A stretch of DNA of 64,000 nt from Anaerolineales bacterium (GTDB lineage Bacteria; Chloroflexota; Anaerolineae; Anaerolineales; UBA11579), in assembly GCA_020059485.1 (NCBI GenBank), contig JAGVCA010000036.1:1-64000 (forward strand), written 5' to 3'. The stretch's first letter is position 1, and the number at the start of each line of letters is the position of its first letter. The position numbers and the translations under genes were made by a program. This document shows, piece by piece, positions 35,612 to 43,076 of the stretch. The notes under the pieces are model-generated. The model searched no databases and had not been told where the DNA came from. It saw nothing but the letters and a program-made list of their open reading frames with translations.

Positions 35612-36253
35612 ATGGAAATTACCTGGTACGGACATTCTTGCTTTCGGATCACCGAACGCGGTATGGCAACTGTGGTCACAGACCCATACGATCATACCGT
35701 CATTGGCTATTCCGAACTCTCTCTGCGGGCGGATATAGTCACCATCAGCCACAACGCTCCCGGACACAACCACATCGACGCCGTTAAAGGGGCCAAATGG
35801 CATCTGGACGGACCCGGCGAATACGAGATCGGCGGCGTCTTCCTGACCGCCGTCCCGGTCGGCAATCACGACCAGAACGGCAACGGCCGTAACATGGTCT
35901 TCGTCTTTGACTACGACGGGATCACCGTCGGCCACCTCGGCGACCTGACCACCGTCCCCTCCCGCAAAGATGTTGAAGCTTTCGGCAATGTCGATATCCT
36001 GCTCGTCCCGGTGGGCGGCGGGAATAGCCTTCCGGCTGCCAAAGCGGCGGAAGTGGTCAACCTGATCGAACCTGGCATCGTTGTCCCGATGCACTACAAT
36101 ACCCCGGAAGTTAAAGCGAAACTGGATGGCCTCTCAGGCTTCCTTAAGCAGATCGGGATGAGCGACCAGGTCACCCCGGAGGAAAGTCTCAAGGTCAACG
36201 CCCGCGAGATCCCGGAAGAGACCCGGGTGGTTGTCCTCAAATACAAACACTAA
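35612..36253 (+). CDS. MBL-fold metal-dependent hydrolase (UlaG-like)
   Basis: A 213-aa metallo-beta-lactamase-fold protein of the UlaG-like group. MEITWYGHSCFRI opens with the typical first strand; VTISHNAPGHNHIDAV stands at the metal-binding HxHxDH position but is altered (HNAPGHNH), then GVFLTAVPVGNHD, HLGDLTTVPS and VVPMHYN supply later metal ligands. The first motif deviates, so activity needs testing. It precedes a small gene by 18 bp and shares its direction. Confidence 0.85.
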   Translation: MEITWYGHSCFRITERGMATVVTDPYDHTVIGYSELSLRADIVTISHNAPGHNHIDAVKGAKWHLDGPGEYEIGGVFLTAVPVGNHDQNGNGRNMVFVFDYDGITVGHLGDLTTVPSRKDVEAFGNVDILLVPVGGGNSLPAAKAAEVVNLIEPGIVVPMHYNTPEVKAKLDGLSGFLKQIGMSDQVTPEESLKVNAREIPEETRVVVLKYKH

Positions 36254-36271
36254 GACCGAAGGAGCGCCCGG

Positions 36272-36580
36272 ATGAGCGGCGAAGTCAAATTGATGATGAC
36301 CTGGGATATCCTGCCCGGCCGTGAAGAGGACTATTTCGAATTTCACATCCGGCAGTTTGTCCCCGCCCTGGAGAAGATGGGCCTTGTGCTGCACGAAGCC
36401 TGGCTGACGCAGTATGGTGAACAACCGCGCTTGATGGTCGAAGCCCTCGTCCCCAGCCTGACCCGTGCCCGCAACATCCTGGTCTCAAATGATTGGGACC
36501 ATCTCGGCATGCTGCTCCAGGACCTGGTCGAAAACTTTGATTACAAGGTCGTCCCCAACCGCACCCGCTGGCAGATGTGA
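36272..36580 (+). CDS. Small dimeric alpha/beta-barrel-like protein
   Basis: A 102-aa protein: KLMMTWDILPGREEDYFEFHIRQFVPALEKMG and later LLQDLVENFDYKVVPNRTRWQM give the beta-alpha-beta pattern of NIPSNAP/antibiotic-monooxygenase-like small folds. No catalytic residues are evident. AAGGAG precedes the ATG. It lies 18 bp after the MBL gene, so is probably co-transcribed, and a terminator follows. Confidence 0.7.
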   Translation: MSGEVKLMMTWDILPGREEDYFEFHIRQFVPALEKMGLVLHEAWLTQYGEQPRLMVEALVPSLTRARNILVSNDWDHLGMLLQDLVENFDYKVVPNRTRWQM

Positions 36581-36613
36581 TCCCGGCCTGCCGTCACCCT
36601 TTCGATCCTCTGC

Positions 36614-36639
36614 GAGGCCGGGTTAACCTGGCCTCTTTT
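36614..36639 (+). terminator. Terminator after the MBL operon
   Basis: GAGGCC (36614-36619) and GGCCTC (36630-36635) with inner GGTT/AACC form a near-perfect hairpin, followed by TTTT. It ends 9 nt before the mutY ATG. Confidence 0.8.
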
Positions 36640-36647
36640 ATTTGAAC

Positions 36648-37718
36648 ATGCCAAACGCACTCTCAAACCAATTATTGTCCTGGTATGCCGATCACGGCCG
36701 CAGCCTGCCCTGGCGCGAACGCCCGGAACCGTATGCCGTCTGGATCTCCGAGATCATGGCCCAGCAAACCCGTCTGGAAACAGTGCTGCCCTACTACCGG
36801 CGCTGGATGACCCTATTCCCGGACATCGCCACTCTGGCCGCCGCCAGCCAGCAGGATGTGCTCAACGCCTGGGAGGGGTTGGGGTACTACAGCCGGGCGC
36901 GCAATCTGCACAAAGCTGCTGGCATCGTGGTTCGCGAGCACGGCGGCCAACTCCCCGCAGACCCCACCCGCCTGCAATCCCTCCCCGGAATCGGCCGCTA
37001 TACCGCCGGTGCGGTCGCCTCGATCGCCTTTGGCCGGGACGAACCAGTGGTGGACGGCAACGTCAAACGGGTCTACGCCCGGTTGTTTCTGGTCGAAGAA
37101 CCAATCAATACCCCTCAGGGAGAACAGGCCATCTGGTCGCTGGCCGCAGCGCATTTGCCGGCTGGCCAGGCGGGAAACTTCAACCAGGCGCTGATGGACC
37201 TCGGTGCGCTGGTCTGCTTGCCAAAACAGCCCGACTGTCCGGCCTGCCCGCTCAATGCCATCTGCCTGGCAGCCCAACAGGGCAAAACAGGCGCATATCC
37301 GCGTAAAAAGCCCCGCCCGGAGGTGCCCCATTACACCGTCACTGCCGCCGTCATCCGGGACCAACACGGCCAGGTACTGCTCACCCAGCGCCCGGAGAAT
37401 GTCCTGCTCGGGGGGTTGTGGGAGTTCCCGGGTGGCAAACAGGAAGCGGGGGAAACCCTGAAATCCTGCCTGAAACGCGAGATCCGCGAGGAACTTGCAT
37501 GTACAATAGATGTGCACGAAGCGCTGGGGATCTTCCGGCATGCCTACACCCACTTCAAAGTCACCCTACACGCCTTCCATGCCCGGCTCGCCACTGAGCG
37601 CTTTGAGCTTCTCTATCATCAGGCTGCCCGCTGGGTGCCGCCTGAATTACTGGATGAGTACCCGATGGGCAAGATCGACCGGATGATCGCCCGACAACTG
37701 CAGGACAATACAGGCTGA
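36648..37718 (+). CDS. mutY: A/G-specific adenine glycosylase MutY
   Basis: A 356-aa adenine DNA glycosylase that removes A opposite 8-oxoG. The N-terminal domain starts SWYADHGRSLPWRERPEPYAVWISEIMAQQTRLETVLPYY, followed by helix-hairpin-helix LPGIGRYTAGAVASIAFGRDEPVVDGNVKRV with the catalytic Asp. The 4Fe-4S cluster ligands are CLPKQPDCPACPLNAIC. The C-terminal NUDIX-like domain (TVTAAVIRDQHGQVLLTQRPENVLLGGLWEFPGGKQEAGE) recognises 8-oxoG. The ATG at 36648 was chosen; no strong ribosome site is seen. It is followed 3 bp after its stop by the RNHCP gene. Confidence 0.96.
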   Translation: MPNALSNQLLSWYADHGRSLPWRERPEPYAVWISEIMAQQTRLETVLPYYRRWMTLFPDIATLAAASQQDVLNAWEGLGYYSRARNLHKAAGIVVREHGGQLPADPTRLQSLPGIGRYTAGAVASIAFGRDEPVVDGNVKRVYARLFLVEEPINTPQGEQAIWSLAAAHLPAGQAGNFNQALMDLGALVCLPKQPDCPACPLNAICLAAQQGKTGAYPRKKPRPEVPHYTVTAAVIRDQHGQVLLTQRPENVLLGGLWEFPGGKQEAGETLKSCLKREIREELACTIDVHEALGIFRHAYTHFKVTLHAFHARLATERFELLYHQAARWVPPELLDEYPMGKIDRMIARQLQDNTG

Positions 37719-37721
37719 CCG

Positions 37722-38036
37722 ATGGAATCTCCCCGCTTCCAACGCAATATCGAGGACTTCCGCTGCGAGCACTGCGGGCGGCTGGTGGAGGGCGACGGTT
37801 TCACCAACCACTGCCCGGCCTGCCTGTGGAGCAAACATGTCGATATTCACCCCGGCGACCGGGCCGAGGAATGCGGCGGCCTGATGGAACCGGTGGCGGT
37901 CGAAAACCGCAAGGACGGCTACCGCCTGCTGTTCCGCTGTACCCGCTGCGGAGCCGAACGCTGGAACAAGACCCGCCCGGAGGATGATTTTCAGCGCCTG
38001 CTGGAGATCGCCCGCGGGCAAGGCAGGGAACCATGA
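37722..38036 (+). CDS. RNHCP domain protein
   Basis: A 104-aa protein with the RNHCP-type Cys pattern: FRCEHCGRLV, FTNHCPACLWSKHVDIHPGDRAEECGGLMEPVAVENR, and RCTRCGAERWNKTRPED. The Cys residues form probable zinc-binding sites; the family is found in many bacteria without a settled role. It begins 3 bp after mutY and overlaps pcm by 4 bp, so the three form one operon. Confidence 0.93.
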   Translation: MESPRFQRNIEDFRCEHCGRLVEGDGFTNHCPACLWSKHVDIHPGDRAEECGGLMEPVAVENRKDGYRLLFRCTRCGAERWNKTRPEDDFQRLLEIARGQGREP

Positions 38037-38704
38037 ACGAGGAGAAATTCGCCCGTCAGCGCCATGAGATGGTCGCTGAACAGATCGAAGCCCGGCATCT
38101 GCGCGATCCCCGGCTGCTGGACGCCATGCGTCGTATCCCCCGGCATGCCTTCATCCCCCCGACCTACCACGACCTAGCCTATCAGGACCGCCCGGTGCTG
38201 ATCGGCGAAAACCAGACCATCTCCCAGCCCTATATCGTTGCCCTGATGACCAACCTGCTGCAGCTGCAAGGCGAGGAGCGCGTGCTGGAGATCGGGACCG
38301 GTTCAGGTTACCAGGCCGCCATCCTGGCCGCCATGGCCCGCCAGGTATACACCATCGAACGTCATGAGCTACTGGCCGAAAGGGCGGCCGAGATCCTGGA
38401 AAAGTTGGGGATCAAAAATGTTGCCATCCGGCAAGGGGATGGCTCGCGCGGCTGGCCGGAAGAAGCACCCTTCGATGCCATCATGGTGACAGCCGCCGCC
38501 CCACGCGTGCCAAAACCGTTATCTGACCAACTCGCCGAGGGCGGGCGGATGGTGATTCCGGTCGGCCCGGCCGGAATGCAGCAGCTTGAGGTCTGGACCC
38601 GCCAGTCCGGTCAGCTCAAACAGGACGTGATCGTCCCAGTCTCGTTCGTACCCTTGCGCGGGGAATTCGGTTTCGAGGACGATTGGACCACAGGGATTTT
38701 ATAG
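38033..38704 (+). CDS. pcm: Protein-L-isoaspartate O-methyltransferase
   Basis: A 223-aa enzyme that methylates damaged isoaspartyl residues with SAM. Motifs: MRRIPRHAFIP, the PIMT loop with ENQTISQPYIVALM (active site), then VLEIGTGSGYQAAILA (SAM site), IERHELLAERAAEIL and DAIMVTAAAPRVPKPLSDQLAEGGRMVIPVG. Size is typical. It is the last gene of the mutY-RNHCP-pcm run and converges with queG, with 34 bp between stops. Confidence 0.96.
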   Translation: MNEEKFARQRHEMVAEQIEARHLRDPRLLDAMRRIPRHAFIPPTYHDLAYQDRPVLIGENQTISQPYIVALMTNLLQLQGEERVLEIGTGSGYQAAILAAMARQVYTIERHELLAERAAEILEKLGIKNVAIRQGDGSRGWPEEAPFDAIMVTAAAPRVPKPLSDQLAEGGRMVIPVGPAGMQQLEVWTRQSGQLKQDVIVPVSFVPLRGEFGFEDDWTTGIL

Positions 38705-38738
38705 CCGGGCCAAAATTTGTCTCAACGTCCCTTCATAC

Positions 38739-39869
38739 CTAGGGTTCCTCACCAGCGTCAGATGTTAGCGCCCTGCGGATCTCCCCCCGCACCCAGTCAT
38801 CTCCCTCCTCCCCCTCTGCCTTCTCCAACGCTCGCCGCCCCGTCTGCCCGCCGATCTGCCCCAGCGCCCAGGCGGCATGACCGCGCACCAGCGGTTCGTC
38901 ATCCTGCAGCGCGGCCGCCAGTGCCGCTCCCGCCCCTTCCTCACCCCGGTTGCCCAGCGCCACTGCCGTGTTCCGCAGTAGTCCCCGCCGCTTGGCGCGT
39001 TTGATCGGGCTGCCCTGATACCGCCGGCTGAACGTCTCCGGCGTTAGGCGCAGCGTATCCACCGGCGGGTGGGCCGGCCGCGGCCGGAGAGCGGGATCGA
39101 TCTCGTCCGGCGCAAACCGGTTCCACGGGCACACCTGCTGGCAGACATCGCAGCCGAACTGCCACTCGCCCATCAACCCCCGCAGGTCCGCCGGGATCTC
39201 GCCCTTGTTTTCGATCGTCAGGTACGAAATGCACCGGCCGGCATCCAGTGTGCGGTCCGGGCGGATGCAGGCCGTCGGGCAAGCCTCCAGACAGCGGGTG
39301 CAGCTGCCGCAATGATCACTCTCAAATTGTGCATCCGGCAGGAGATCGATCCCCAGCAGGATCTCGGCAAGCAGGAAGTACGATCCGGCCTGCGGGTGGA
39401 TCAGCATGCTGTTCTTCCCGATCCAGCCCAGACCAGCCCGCCGTGCCAGGTCTCGCTCCAATACCGGGCCGGTGTCGGTGTACCAGCGGCTCGGGACTGG
39501 TTCGCCAATGCGTTTTTCGAGGAAATCGACCAGGGCTGCCAGCCGCGGCACCAGCACATCGTGGTAATCATCCCCCTGAGCATATGCTGCCAGCCCGCCG
39601 CGCGCATCGCCCGCCGGCTGGTATGGGATCCCGAGCACCAGCACCGATCTGCATTCCGGCAGGATCGCCCGCAGATCTGCCCGGCGGGTAAGATTACGCT
39701 CCAATGCCAGGTAACCCATATCCGCGTGCCGGCCGGCTTGTACCCAGGCCGCAAAGCGCTGAAAACTCTCCGGCGGTTCAGCCGTGGTCACCCCCGCCAG
39801 CATGAACCCCAACCGGCGCGCTTCCGCGAGCAAGGCTTGTTTTAATTTTTCCTGCTCAGGTTGAACCAT
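38739..39869 (-). CDS. queG: Epoxyqueuosine reductase QueG
   Basis: A 376-aa B12- and 4Fe-4S-dependent enzyme for the last step of queuosine synthesis. The clusters are marked by CGSCTRCLEACPTACI and CDVCQQVCPWNRFA. The N-terminal part has MGYLALERNLTRRADLRAILPECRSVLVLGIPY and RWYTDTGPVLERDLARRAGLGWIGKNSMLIHPQAGSYFLLAEILL, which line the substrate/cobalamin site. A C-terminal HEAT-like repeat (LAAALQDDEPLVRGHAAWALGQIGG) is as usual in this family. The start overlaps the NBR1 gene's stop by one base. Confidence 0.96.
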   Translation of the reverse strand: MVQPEQEKLKQALLAEARRLGFMLAGVTTAEPPESFQRFAAWVQAGRHADMGYLALERNLTRRADLRAILPECRSVLVLGIPYQPAGDARGGLAAYAQGDDYHDVLVPRLAALVDFLEKRIGEPVPSRWYTDTGPVLERDLARRAGLGWIGKNSMLIHPQAGSYFLLAEILLGIDLLPDAQFESDHCGSCTRCLEACPTACIRPDRTLDAGRCISYLTIENKGEIPADLRGLMGEWQFGCDVCQQVCPWNRFAPDEIDPALRPRPAHPPVDTLRLTPETFSRRYQGSPIKRAKRRGLLRNTAVALGNRGEEGAGAALAAALQDDEPLVRGHAAWALGQIGGQTGRRALEKAEGEEGDDWVRGEIRRALTSDAGEEP

Positions 39870-40843
39870 CAGGGCAGCTTCCAGGTAATGTAAGCAAGCT
39901 CCAGGGTCTGGACCTGGGAAATATCATCCGGTTTCAGGGCAACGACCCGGAAGCGGCCAATCCGCCCTTCACTGGTCTTGAAGCACACCCATTGCCCCAC
40001 CAGGTCGCTGTCAACCTCGATTGGATCAGAGGTCAGGTCCGCACCCTCGCATGCACCGTAGGCTGGCTTATCCTCCCCCATCAATTCGAACACCGCCGTG
40101 TTTTCCGCCTCGATGCGCTTATCGTTGGCCGTCACCGCCCGGAAGGTGAAGTCTTCGATCCCGAGTGCCGGCGAAGCGCCGTCATCCAGATCGGCGTCAA
40201 AGGTTTGCTGGATCTGGAAACTGACCTTGCTGCTGAAGACCTCCGGCTCAACCACTTCGATCTCCGCCCAGAAACCGCCGACCGTGAAGATCACATCCTG
40301 ATCGTTGCGCAGCTGCCACACACCGCGGTACACGCCGGGGGTTTCCGGCGCCACCAGATCGATCGAAATATCCACCTCAGAACCAGCGGGCACCGTCCCC
40401 TTGGTGACTGGGGTGGAAGCCGGACCGCCCATCGCCGCGCCCTCATCAAACACCAGGTCGTAGGCCGTGTTCCAGTCGCACGTGCCCTCGTTCAGGATCC
40501 GCCAGGTCTTGGTGAAGGCTTCACCGGGCTGCATTTCCGTTCCGTCCGGGATGGTCACATCCCGGATAAAACCGGCCGCGTCGCAGGGGTCTGCTTTAGT
40601 GGTGGCCGACGGCTGGGGGGTGGTCGTCGGGGCTAGAGTGATGGTCGGCGCACCGCCATTCGCGCTGGTGGACTGCGGTGCCGGCAGGGTCATCGCATTC
40701 ACCGTCATCTGGGCTTCCACCGTCTGCGCCGCCAGGGTCAACGCCCCGGTCCCGGGCTCCTCATTCACGCGGGCAGGCAGGTTGCAGCCGGCCAGCAGCA
40801 CGATCAACACACCAGCGCTCAGGGGTTTCAGCCATTTCACCAT
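39869..40843 (-). CDS. NBR1-Ig-like domain lipoprotein
   Basis: A 324-aa predicted lipoprotein (signal peptide, lipobox LLAGC at about residue 20). A Thr/Pro-rich linker (residues ~45-85) leads to an NBR1-Ig-like domain: DVTIPDGTEMQPGEAFTKTWRILNEGTCDWNTAYDLVF ... GTVPAGSEVDISIDLVAPETPGVYRGVWQLRNDQD. A second beta-rich C-terminal domain follows. The domain type is common in Anaerolineae extracellular proteins; function unknown. ATG at 40843 has AAGGAG 8 nt upstream; a Met six codons earlier is less likely. Confidence 0.85.
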   Translation of the reverse strand: MVKWLKPLSAGVLIVLLAGCNLPARVNEEPGTGALTLAAQTVEAQMTVNAMTLPAPQSTSANGGAPTITLAPTTTPQPSATTKADPCDAAGFIRDVTIPDGTEMQPGEAFTKTWRILNEGTCDWNTAYDLVFDEGAAMGGPASTPVTKGTVPAGSEVDISIDLVAPETPGVYRGVWQLRNDQDVIFTVGGFWAEIEVVEPEVFSSKVSFQIQQTFDADLDDGASPALGIEDFTFRAVTANDKRIEAENTAVFELMGEDKPAYGACEGADLTSDPIEVDSDLVGQWVCFKTSEGRIGRFRVVALKPDDISQVQTLELAYITWKLP

Positions 40844-40911
40844 TGCCAGGCTCCTTTTCATCTCTGCTTGGTATTTTACACTACACTTCCAGGATCGTTA
40901 TCCCAGACGAC

Positions 40912-41589
40912 TTAAGACCGCCCGCACACCAGAAATGCCCCCGCCATGATCTCTAACAGAGGCAGGGCCTGATCATACACTTTCAGATCGGCGGCATCAT
41001 CAAATACCAGGCTGTACGCCGAGATATTCTCACTCACCGTCAGCAGCAACGCCCCGAGCTGTACCGCCAGCAGATCGACTGCCGCCCGGTCCCCCGCATC
41101 TTCCTGCCAGCGCTGGTAGGCCGGCCGGTCCACCGGACTCCACACCGGATACTCATCTGAGATCGTATTGGCTACATGAATAACCCCGTTCAGCCGTTGA
41201 CCGAAGGCATCCACCGCTACCGGTTTCCCGCGCCAATAAGGCGTCCGCTCTACAAAGAACTTTACCGCTGGATGGGCGGTCAGCCTGAGCCGGGCATCTT
41301 CGGGGAGTGAGGCAACCGCCAAAGATACCATCTGGTCTGCGCCAACCGGCTCGACCAGCGCGACCCGCACACTCCCGTTCTCCCGGGAAAGGACCTCTCC
41401 GGCACCATCCCGCACCAGGATGGTGGTCAGGCCGTGCTCGGCTGCCAGGACTGTATAGATCTGACTGAAAGCCCGCCACCACAGAAAGAATTTCTCCACT
41501 CCTTCCCGGCCGTCGCGCCGCGGCTTCATTCTCTCGGCTGATTCGATCATGGCATACGCCATCGGCAGCTGGCTGCGTTTGAATTTCAT
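40912..41589 (-). CDS. Conserved protein of unknown function
   Basis: A 225-aa soluble protein with no recognised family. It begins MKFKRSQLPMAYAMIESAERMKPRRDG, then a mixed alpha/beta region with LTTILVRDGAGEVLSRE and DEYPVWSPVDRPAYQRWQED. GGGAGG is present 7 nt upstream of the ATG at 41589; the longer frame upstream is not used. It is 86 bp downstream of the hydrolase-containing operon, in the same direction, and may be a separate transcript. Confidence 0.6.
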   Translation of the reverse strand: MKFKRSQLPMAYAMIESAERMKPRRDGREGVEKFFLWWRAFSQIYTVLAAEHGLTTILVRDGAGEVLSRENGSVRVALVEPVGADQMVSLAVASLPEDARLRLTAHPAVKFFVERTPYWRGKPVAVDAFGQRLNGVIHVANTISDEYPVWSPVDRPAYQRWQEDAGDRAAVDLLAVQLGALLLTVSENISAYSLVFDDAADLKVYDQALPLLEIMAGAFLVCGRS

Positions 41590-41675
41590 CAGAACACCTC
41601 CCGGTTTGGCCACCACCCTGATTAAAGCACGAAATCCGCCTGCGCGGATCCCGATCTCTGCCCTCTTCGCCCCGA

Positions 41676-42464
41676 TCAGCGCACGCGGCGGCGCCATTCA
41701 TCCTTCAGCTGCAGCTGACTCATGCTCTGCCCTGAAGGCAGGTCGAGGAAATCGTTCATCAGCCGGTGGAACTTGTTGGGCTGGTCGAGCATCGGAAAGT
41801 GTCCGGATTCATCGAACACGATCTGATGCGCCATACCCGGCAGATTGCCGTTGTCACCCAGGTTCGGGGCTTCGATCAGCGGGTCGCGCAGGCCGTGCAC
41901 CAGCAGCGATGCCGTGGTGGTTTGCTTGACGATCTCGGACAGGTTAATATAATTCAGCTCATCGAAGGAGGTCGCAATCGCGGCCGGATCGGTCTTGTTG
42001 GCCTCACTGCGGGCAGCCTCGCCGCCGGATTTGGTATCCACCACCCGGGCTGCCATCTCCACCGGGTCCAGCGTACCGGCCTTTTCGGCCAGCCCGCGAC
42101 CGTTGGTCGGGATCGAGACCACCATCGCCCGGTCAACCACATACGCATGTTTGGAGGCAAACAGCAGCGCCACCACCGCCCCCAGACCGTGCCCCACCAG
42201 CGCCACTTTCCCGATCCCCATCGCATTCATAAACTTATCCAGCAGCACAGTCTGCTCTTCCAGAGAATAATTCACCGTTTCCTTAGCGCTTTCTCCAAAG
42301 CCCCATAGGTCAAAGGCATACGCCCGGTAATTTTGGGACGCGGCCTGCATTGCCGGGATCCAGTACCGCCAGGACCCGATCCAGGAGTGCAGAAAGATGA
42401 TCGGCTTGCCCCGGCCGAGCACCTCGTAATGGACCATCTTTTCATCTATGATGATCGCGCTCAT
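41676..42464 (-). CDS. Alpha/beta hydrolase fold protein lacking nucleophile Ser
   Basis: A 262-aa alpha/beta hydrolase fold protein. The oxyanion segment FLHSWIGSWRYW, YAFDLWGFGESA and the terminal DESGHFPMLDQP (catalytic His) are intact. At the nucleophile elbow the expected GxSxG reads G91-H-G93-L-G95, with Gly in place of Ser, so normal hydrolysis is unlikely and a binding or sensing role is more plausible. It lies 12 bp after the response regulator at 42477 and closes the kinase operon. A paralog with intact GHSMG is at 54826-55605. Confidence 0.88.
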   Translation of the reverse strand: MSAIIIDEKMVHYEVLGRGKPIIFLHSWIGSWRYWIPAMQAASQNYRAYAFDLWGFGESAKETVNYSLEEQTVLLDKFMNAMGIGKVALVGHGLGAVVALLFASKHAYVVDRAMVVSIPTNGRGLAEKAGTLDPVEMAARVVDTKSGGEAARSEANKTDPAAIATSFDELNYINLSEIVKQTTTASLLVHGLRDPLIEAPNLGDNGNLPGMAHQIVFDESGHFPMLDQPNKFHRLMNDFLDLPSGQSMSQLQLKDEWRRRVR

Positions 42465-42476
42465 CCCAATCCCGTC

Positions 42477-43076
42477 TTACTTGTTGGTCCGATCCTTGTC
42501 ATCCCGATCCAGCCAGCTTGGCCGTCTCGGTGGCCATGTGCTGGCTGGTTTTTCACCGGCCGGTCTGTCGCTGGCCGTTCTGTCGCTTCCCGGCGGGGTA
42601 CTCGACGGAGGGCTGGCCGGCGGATCGCCTGCCGGTGGCCTGCTGGAAATCGGGCCGCCCTGCCCTGGTTGGGGCTGAGATGAGCTGGCCGCCGCAGGTT
42701 TGCCTTTGTGCTTTTCCAGGATCTCGGCCACCTTGGCGGTCAGTTCCATCGGCGCAAAAGGCTTGAGGATATATTCCACCGCGCCCGCCTCCAGCCCGGC
42801 TGAGACCTCCGATTCCTGCCCCTTGGCGGACAGGAACACCACCGGCACCGGTTTCAGCGTATCGATCTCTTTCATCAGCCGGCAGGCCTCATACCCGGTC
42901 ATGCGCGGCATGCGCACATCCATCATGATCAGGTCCGGAATGATCTCCTGGGCTTTTTCGAATGCCTCTTCACCGTTGCTGGTCGCCACCACATCATGCC
43001 CCGCAAATCGCAGCGTCAGGGAGATCAGGTCTCGGATATCACGTTCGTCTTCTGCAATCAGAATCTTGGCCATCAT
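42477..43076 (-). CDS. Response regulator receiver protein with Pro/Ser-rich tail
   Basis: A 199-aa protein. Residues 1-122 form a receiver domain: KILIAEDERDIRDLISLTL (acidic pocket), phospho-acceptor D53 in LIMMDVRMPRMTGYEACRLM, and VVFLSAKGQ / LKPFAPMELTAKV later. There is no DNA-binding or enzymatic output; instead a 75-residue low-complexity Pro/Ser/Asp/Arg tail. It overlaps the kinase stop by 4 bp and precedes the hydrolase by 12 bp, making it a partner of the giant kinase. Confidence 0.93.
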   Translation of the reverse strand: MMAKILIAEDERDIRDLISLTLRFAGHDVVATSNGEEAFEKAQEIIPDLIMMDVRMPRMTGYEACRLMKEIDTLKPVPVVFLSAKGQESEVSAGLEAGAVEYILKPFAPMELTAKVAEILEKHKGKPAAASSSQPQPGQGGPISSRPPAGDPPASPPSSTPPGSDRTASDRPAGEKPASTWPPRRPSWLDRDDKDRTNK

